This document shows positions 13,461 to 17,156 of a stretch of 17,156 nt of DNA, piece after piece. The stretch is from DASTCC01 sp035711465 (GTDB taxonomy: Bacteria > Acidobacteriota > Vicinamibacteria > Vicinamibacterales > SCN-69-37). Within the stretch, counting starts at the first letter, position 1; every line of letters begins with the position of its first letter. The stretch is taken from positions 1 through 17,156 of the forward strand of contig DASTCC010000526.1 in assembly GCA_035711465.1 (NCBI GenBank), read 5' to 3'. Both the position numbers and the translations under genes were made by a program. The notes beneath the pieces are model-generated. The model did no database searches. It worked only from the letters and a program-made list of their open reading frames with translations, and was not told the origin of the DNA.

Positions 13461-14978
13461 TTAGCGCTCAGCCGCCGGTAGTCGGAACTGCAAGGCCTCT
13501 GCCACGTGGCCGTATCGAACCCGGTCGATTCCCGCCAGATCGGCCGCCGTTCGCGCCACGCGGAGGACGCGGGTGACGGCCCTGGCCGTGAGCGCCAGCT
13601 TCGCGACCGAGCCGCCCAGCATGTCCAGCGCGCGCTCGTCGTCGATCGCGCAATGGGCCTGAAGCGCCTTGCCCCGTAGCCGGCCGTTCAGGCAGCCCTG
13701 ACGCTCGAGCTGCCGCTCCCGCGCCGCGATGACCCGCGATCGCACGTCGGCGCTGGACTCGGCAGCGGATGGCAGCCGGAGATCGGCCCACGGCACCGCC
13801 TGGACTTCGACGAGCAGGTCGAAGCGGTCGCGCAGCGGGCCGGACAGGCGGCGCGCGTAGCGTTCGGCCGCTCCTGGCGGACACACGCATCGCCGTTCGG
13901 CGGCGCCCTGATAGCCGCACGGACAGGGGTTCATCGCCGCGACCAGCATGACTTCGGCAGGGAAGGTTACCGAGCGCGCCGTCCGCGAGATCAGCACCGC
14001 GCCCTGCTCGAGCGGCTGTCGCAGCGTCTCGAGCACCTTGCGGCTGAACTCCGGCAGCTCGTCAAGGAACAGCACGCCCGCGTGCGCGAGGCTGATTTCG
14101 CCGGGCCGCGGCAGACTTCCGCCGCCGACGAGCGCGACGTCCGAAGCGGTGTGGTGGGGCGCTCGAAACGGCCGCGTCATCATGAGGCCGACGTTTGCCG
14201 GCAGCAACCCCGCCACCGAGTGGATCGTCGTCACCGTCAGGGCTTCGTCGAACGAGAGCGGCGGCAGCAGCCCCGGCATTCGGCGCGCGAGCATCGTCTT
14301 GCCGGCGCCCGGGGGACCGCTGAGCAGCAGGTGGTGGCCGCCCGCGGCGGCGAGCTCGAGTGCGCGCCGCCCGAACGCCTGACCGCGAACGTCGGCAAGA
14401 TCTTCCCGGTCGATCGGCTCGGCGACGGCCGTACCACGATCGAGTGTCCTGCGCGACGGCGTGGGTTCAGCCTCCGCAAACAGGCACGCGGCATCGAACA
14501 GCGACCGCACCGGAAACAGCGGCAGACCCTCGACGACCGACGCTTCCGCCATGTTGCCGTGCGGAAAGACGATGCCCTTTCGAGCGTCACGGCGTGAGGC
14601 GACGGCGATGGGCAGCAGTCCGGCCATCGGCGGCACGTGCCCGTCCAGCGACAGGCCGCCGATCACGGTGAACGGCCGCGGCTCGCGTGTCGGCAGCACG
14701 CCCGCGGCGGCGAGAATGCCGAGCGCGATCGGCAGGTCGAAGGCGGCGCCGACCTTGCGCAGGTCCGACGGCGTCAGGCTCACGGTCACTCGCCCTGAAG
14801 GAAACGGGAAGCCGGAGTTGCGAATCGCGCTGCGGACGCGGTCGCGGCTCTCGCGCACGGTGGGGTCGGGCAGCCCGACCATCGAGATGCCTGGCAGGCC
14901 GTCACTGACGTCGACCTCCACGGCGACGGGCACCGCTTCGACGCCGATGACGGCGGCCGTTGACACTTGGGCCAGCAC
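13461..14978 (-). CDS. comM: YifB/ComM family Mg-chelatase-like AAA+ ATPase
   Basis: The 505-residue protein has full ComM length. ComM is a hexameric AAA+ helicase that promotes branch migration when incoming single-stranded DNA integrates during natural transformation. The N-terminal ChlI-type domain (about 20-140) has SDGLPGISMVGLPDPTVRES and VTVSLTPSDLRKVGAAFDLP. The ATPase core has Walker A SGPPGAGKTML (GPPGAGKT at 221-228) and Walker B VLFLDELPEF (302-311). MNPCPCGYQ and CVC supply four cysteines (C352, C354, C364, C366) in a zinc-like arrangement. The C-terminal domain (about 410-500) includes LTARAVTRVLRVARTAADL. The GTG start at 14978 gives MLAQVSTAAVIGVEAVPV, the expected family start. 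No promoter is evident in the 114-bp spacer upstream. Presence of comM does not by itself show competence, as it is widespread. Confidence 0.95.
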   Translation of the reverse strand: MLAQVSTAAVIGVEAVPVAVEVDVSDGLPGISMVGLPDPTVRESRDRVRSAIRNSGFPFPSGRVTVSLTPSDLRKVGAAFDLPIALGILAAAGVLPTREPRPFTVIGGLSLDGHVPPMAGLLPIAVASRRDARKGIVFPHGNMAEASVVEGLPLFPVRSLFDAACLFAEAEPTPSRRTLDRGTAVAEPIDREDLADVRGQAFGRRALELAAAGGHHLLLSGPPGAGKTMLARRMPGLLPPLSFDEALTVTTIHSVAGLLPANVGLMMTRPFRAPHHTASDVALVGGGSLPRPGEISLAHAGVLFLDELPEFSRKVLETLRQPLEQGAVLISRTARSVTFPAEVMLVAAMNPCPCGYQGAAERRCVCPPGAAERYARRLSGPLRDRFDLLVEVQAVPWADLRLPSAAESSADVRSRVIAARERQLERQGCLNGRLRGKALQAHCAIDDERALDMLGGSVAKLALTARAVTRVLRVARTAADLAGIDRVRYGHVAEALQFRLPAAER

Positions 14979-15046
14979 GCGGTCCGAGAAGGCAAGAGCG
15001 GATCCAGACGACCGCGGGTGATTCAGGCGCGATCGCAGACCCGACT

Positions 15047-15092
15047 TGCGGTTTCTGCGATGAGTGCGCGCCGCGAGGACGCAGAAACTGCG
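15047..15092 (-). terminator. Hairpin after the transglycosylase gene, terminator-like
   Basis: GTTTCTGCG at 15051-15059 and CGCAGAAAC at 15080-15088 form a perfect 9-bp stem with a 20-base GC-rich loop. Two further pairs extend it after one mismatch. It begins immediately after the TAA stop of the lytic transglycosylase. No T-run follows on the - strand, so it may be an RNA-stabilising hairpin or a Rho-independent-like end without a U-tract. Confidence 0.35.
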
Positions 15093-16745
15093 TTAGCGGC
15101 GAACGGTGAGACGGTCGCCGGGATTGATGCGATCGCTCGACAACGAGTTCAGCTGCTTGAGCGTCGCCACGGTCGTATCGAACTGCCGCGCGATGCTGAA
15201 CAGCGTGTCGCCGCGGCGGACCCGGTAGGTGAGGGCCGTGCTGGCGGAGGAGGACGGCGCGGACGCCGTCGGCTTGGGGGCGGCGGGCAGCGCGCTCGTC
15301 GCGCGCGACGGAATCGTCAGCACCGTGTTGGCCCGCAACCGCGTCGTCTTCAGCTGATTGGCCGCGAGCAGATCGGCCGTCTTGATGCCGTACTTGCGCG
15401 CGATGCCGGCCGCGGTTTCGCCGCGCTTGACGGTATGGAAGTCGAATTTGACGAACAGGCCGGGATCGGCGGCGTCGAGTTTGGCCTGTACCGTCGCGGC
15501 CGTGCCGTACGGCACTTTCAGTTCATGACTGCCCGTCGGCGTCGTCGTCCGGCGCAGTTCCGGGTTGAGCGCCTGAATCTGTTCGACCTCGACGCTGGCC
15601 CACTCGGCGATGATCCGCAGGTCGAGCGCGCCGGGCACGGTGACGCGCTCGTAGCTGATCGGCGTCGGCGCGCCGAGCTCGAAGCCGTAGAGCGTCGGGT
15701 TCCTCGCGATGATGACCGCAGCGAGGATCATCGGCACGTACTCGCGCGTTTCGCGCGGCAGGTACCTCGAGGTCGCAGTGAGCTCCCAGTAATCCGACCG
15801 TCGCGAGAGACGCATCGCACGCTGCACGCGGCCGGGTCCGGCGTTGTAACTCGCGAGAGCGAGGTGCCAGTCGCCGAAGAAGTTGTTCAGCGACTTCAGG
15901 TACTGCGCGGCAGCGCGGGTCGCCTTCTCGGGATCGGCCCGTTCGTCGAGGAACCAGTTCTGCTGCAGCCCCATTTCCCTGCCGGTGCCGAGCATGAACT
16001 GCCACATGCCGCGCGCGCTCGCGCGCGACTGCGCGTTGACCTTGAAGGCGCTCTCGACGAGCGGCACGTACGACAGATCGATGGGAATGCCTTCCTCGCG
16101 GAAGACGCGCTGAATCATCGGCAGGTACTGCAGACCGCGCTCGAGACCGGCCTGCATGAAGTCCTTCAGCCGGGCCTGGAACAGCTCGACGTACGAGAGC
16201 ACCTTGTCGTTGATCGGAATCGGCAGGTCGTGCGGCGTCCGGGCGAGGTCGGCGATGACGGTTTCTTCCGTGGTCTCGGCCGGCGTCGGACGCTCGAACA
16301 TCGCAGCCTCGAGCAGGTCGTCGAGGGCCGCGGGCACGGACTTCGCTTCGGTGAAGCCGTCGCCTTCGCGCAGCGCGATCACCTCGAGCGCGCTGATCCG
16401 ATCGAGCAGGCTGTCGAACTCGGCGCGCAGCCGCGGCTGCGATCGCGCGCCGCCCGGCTCGGACAGCAGCAGATCGATCGCCCGATCGAAATGGTCGCGC
16501 GCCGATTCGATCCGCCCGTGTTCCATCTCGCTGCGGCCTTCGCTGAAGGCGAGCTCGACCTCGACGATCAGCTCGGACAGCCGATCGACGACGACAGCCA
16601 CGGGAGCGCCGACGGGACCGGCGACGGGGGAAACCGGAAGAGGCGCCGGCGCTTGGACGGGCGGCGGCTCCGGGGCGACACGCGTGCCGCAACCGCTGAC
16701 GATGGCACCGCACACCAAGAGAACCCCTACCCGTTTACAGATCAT
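15093..16745 (-). CDS. LysM-containing membrane-bound lytic transglycosylase lipoprotein (MltD-like)
   Basis: The 550-residue protein cleaves the glycan strand of peptidoglycan to yield 1,6-anhydro ends. From ATG 16745 it begins with a lipoprotein signal, MICKRVGVLLVCGAIVSGCG, with lipobox VSGC and C19 as acylation site. A Pro/Ala-rich linker and a helical segment (about 56-94) follow. The lysozyme-like SLT domain (about 205-330) has catalytic E231 in YVPLVESAF, then SRASARGMWQFMLGTGREMG and ALASYNAGPGRV. A degenerate LysM-like part (about 365-412) precedes two clear LysM modules at about 436-479 and 507-549. An upstream in-frame start at 16799 is rejected because it lies within the promoter spacer and would bury the signal peptide. 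It is probably transcribed from its own promoter. Confidence 0.93.
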   Translation of the reverse strand: MICKRVGVLLVCGAIVSGCGTRVAPEPPPVQAPAPLPVSPVAGPVGAPVAVVVDRLSELIVEVELAFSEGRSEMEHGRIESARDHFDRAIDLLLSEPGGARSQPRLRAEFDSLLDRISALEVIALREGDGFTEAKSVPAALDDLLEAAMFERPTPAETTEETVIADLARTPHDLPIPINDKVLSYVELFQARLKDFMQAGLERGLQYLPMIQRVFREEGIPIDLSYVPLVESAFKVNAQSRASARGMWQFMLGTGREMGLQQNWFLDERADPEKATRAAAQYLKSLNNFFGDWHLALASYNAGPGRVQRAMRLSRRSDYWELTATSRYLPRETREYVPMILAAVIIARNPTLYGFELGAPTPISYERVTVPGALDLRIIAEWASVEVEQIQALNPELRRTTTPTGSHELKVPYGTAATVQAKLDAADPGLFVKFDFHTVKRGETAAGIARKYGIKTADLLAANQLKTTRLRANTVLTIPSRATSALPAAPKPTASAPSSSASTALTYRVRRGDTLFSIARQFDTTVATLKQLNSLSSDRINPGDRLTVRR

Positions 16746-16789
16746 GAACTCGTGAGATCCCGTTCGGAGGGTTGCAAGTCTGGTGCCGC

Positions 16790-16818
16790 AGGTTAGCATC
16801 GGGCCCGAGCGCGGTCAA
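16790..16818 (-). promoter_or_regulatory. Promoter of the lytic transglycosylase gene
   Basis: On the - strand, TTGACC (16818-16813) is followed after 17 bp by TAACCT (16795-16790), preceded by TGC, an extended -10 arrangement (TGCTAACCT). The -35 box matches at five of six positions and the -10 box at three. Transcription would start near 16783, about 38 bases before the ATG at 16745. Confidence 0.45.
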
Positions 16819-16843
16819 AGGCTAAGTGCCTGCATGTGAACAA

Positions 16844-16861
16844 GTAAGACGAACATCTTAC
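16844..16861. other. Small inverted repeat in the intergenic spacer
   Basis: GTAAGA at 16844-16849 and TCTTAC at 16856-16861 are perfect inverted repeats around a 6-base centre. It lies 17 bases past the stop of the edge gene and about 25 bases upstream of the -35 box of the next gene. It could be an operator or part of a transcript end. A 6-bp stem may be chance. Confidence 0.2.
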
Positions 16862-16877
16862 GCTGCCGGTTGGTCCC

Positions 16878-17156
16878 TTAATTACGCGGCCATCCCGACT
16901 GCACGAAGACGCGCTGCGCGTCGGCGAGATCGCGCGCCGACGGCGTCACGATCGTGCGGTCGCCGATCACGATTTTGCGGCCCTGCCGGATCGCCTGCTT
17001 CACGTCGTCCTCGCACACGAAATCGACGACACCCGCCGTCGAGGCGCTTTCGCCGGTGTTCGGTGACGGTCGGGCGCCAATCAGCGTGTCGACTTGCCGT
17101 CGCATGGCCGACGCATCGACACCGGTCGGCGGCTCGACTGCCGGCGCCTGGGGCAG
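16878..17156 (-). CDS. C-terminal part of an unidentified protein, truncated by the window edge
   Basis: The reading frame is open from the window edge to the TAA at 16878-16880, giving 92 visible residues and no need for a start inside the window; the internal ATG at 17105 is probably not the true start. A Pro/Ser/Thr/Gly-rich stretch (about the first 40 residues) looks like a flexible linker. A compact conserved-looking tail follows: VDFVCEDDVKQAIRQGRKIV, then IGDRTIVTPSARDLADA and RVFVQSGW. The TPSARDL part recalls the TPSAREL segment near the start of EutT and similar tails of microcompartment-linked enzymes. This is memory-based inference and not a firm identification. It reads in the same direction as the five genes downstream. 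Confidence 0.55.
   Translation of the reverse strand: MPQAPAVEPPTGVDASAMRRQVDTLIGARPSPNTGESASTAGVVDFVCEDDVKQAIRQGRKIVIGDRTIVTPSARDLADAQRVFVQSGWPRN

Noticed and set aside
14967..16796. 609-codon open frame opposite the lytic transglycosylase
   Set aside because: Biased composition and no recognisable domain; the opposite strand encodes catalytic and LysM motifs.
16746..16799. Upstream start of the lytic transglycosylase at 16799
   Set aside because: It lies inside the predicted promoter spacer and would place 18 residues ahead of a good lipoprotein signal peptide.
16815..16856. 13-codon frame (MFVLLVHMQALSL) upstream of the transglycosylase
   Set aside because: It overlaps the -35 box, has no ribosome binding site and is too short to support.

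Overview
The window is GC-rich, gene-dense bacterial chromosome made up almost entirely of conserved housekeeping and cell-envelope genes. There are no rRNA or tRNA genes, no insertion sequence, no CRISPR array and no recognisable defence or toxin module. Gene content, high GC and short repetitive intergenic words suggest a free-living Gram-negative type bacterium, possibly Acidobacteriota (Vicinamibacteria-like). That placement is inference from general impression; no marker gene was compared. A lipoprotein signal, SecA, a membrane-anchored M23 peptidase and an MltD-like transglycosylase agree with a diderm envelope.

Left part, + strand (about 1-4527): gcvT, gcvH and gcvP form a tight glycine cleavage operon encoding the T, H and single-chain P proteins; the L protein is not here. 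gcvP starts on a GTG that overlaps the gcvH stop. Next comes a convergent class IV PLP aminotransferase on the - strand (4660-5547). It is divergent from a two-gene + strand unit, the bifunctional NAD(P)H-hydrate repair enzyme (nnr) and tsaE, which overlap by 4 bp.

Right part, - strand (7872-17156): six genes all read leftward. In transcription order they are a gene cut by the window edge, a LysM lytic transglycosylase lipoprotein, comM (YifB-type AAA+ ATPase), an M23 endopeptidase, secA and guaB. secA and guaB are only 6 bp apart and share a good promoter upstream of secA (TTGACC, 18 bp, TAGAAT). The transglycosylase, M23 enzyme and SecA form a loose envelope group.

The most unusual DNA lies in the two spacers between convergent genes. 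The gcvP/aminotransferase spacer holds a long imperfect hairpin built from GGTGC pentamers spaced 9-10 bp apart and inverted around a centre. The tsaE/guaB spacer holds a nested inverted repeat with short-period GAAGG-type words, flanked by heptamer words (TTCTGAG/TTCTCAG), one of which includes the tsaE stop codon. They may act as bidirectional terminators or as members of dispersed repeat families. No gap exceeds 300 bases. I found no convincing new protein system; the candidates worth checking are these spacers, a possible secA leader ORF and the truncated edge gene.
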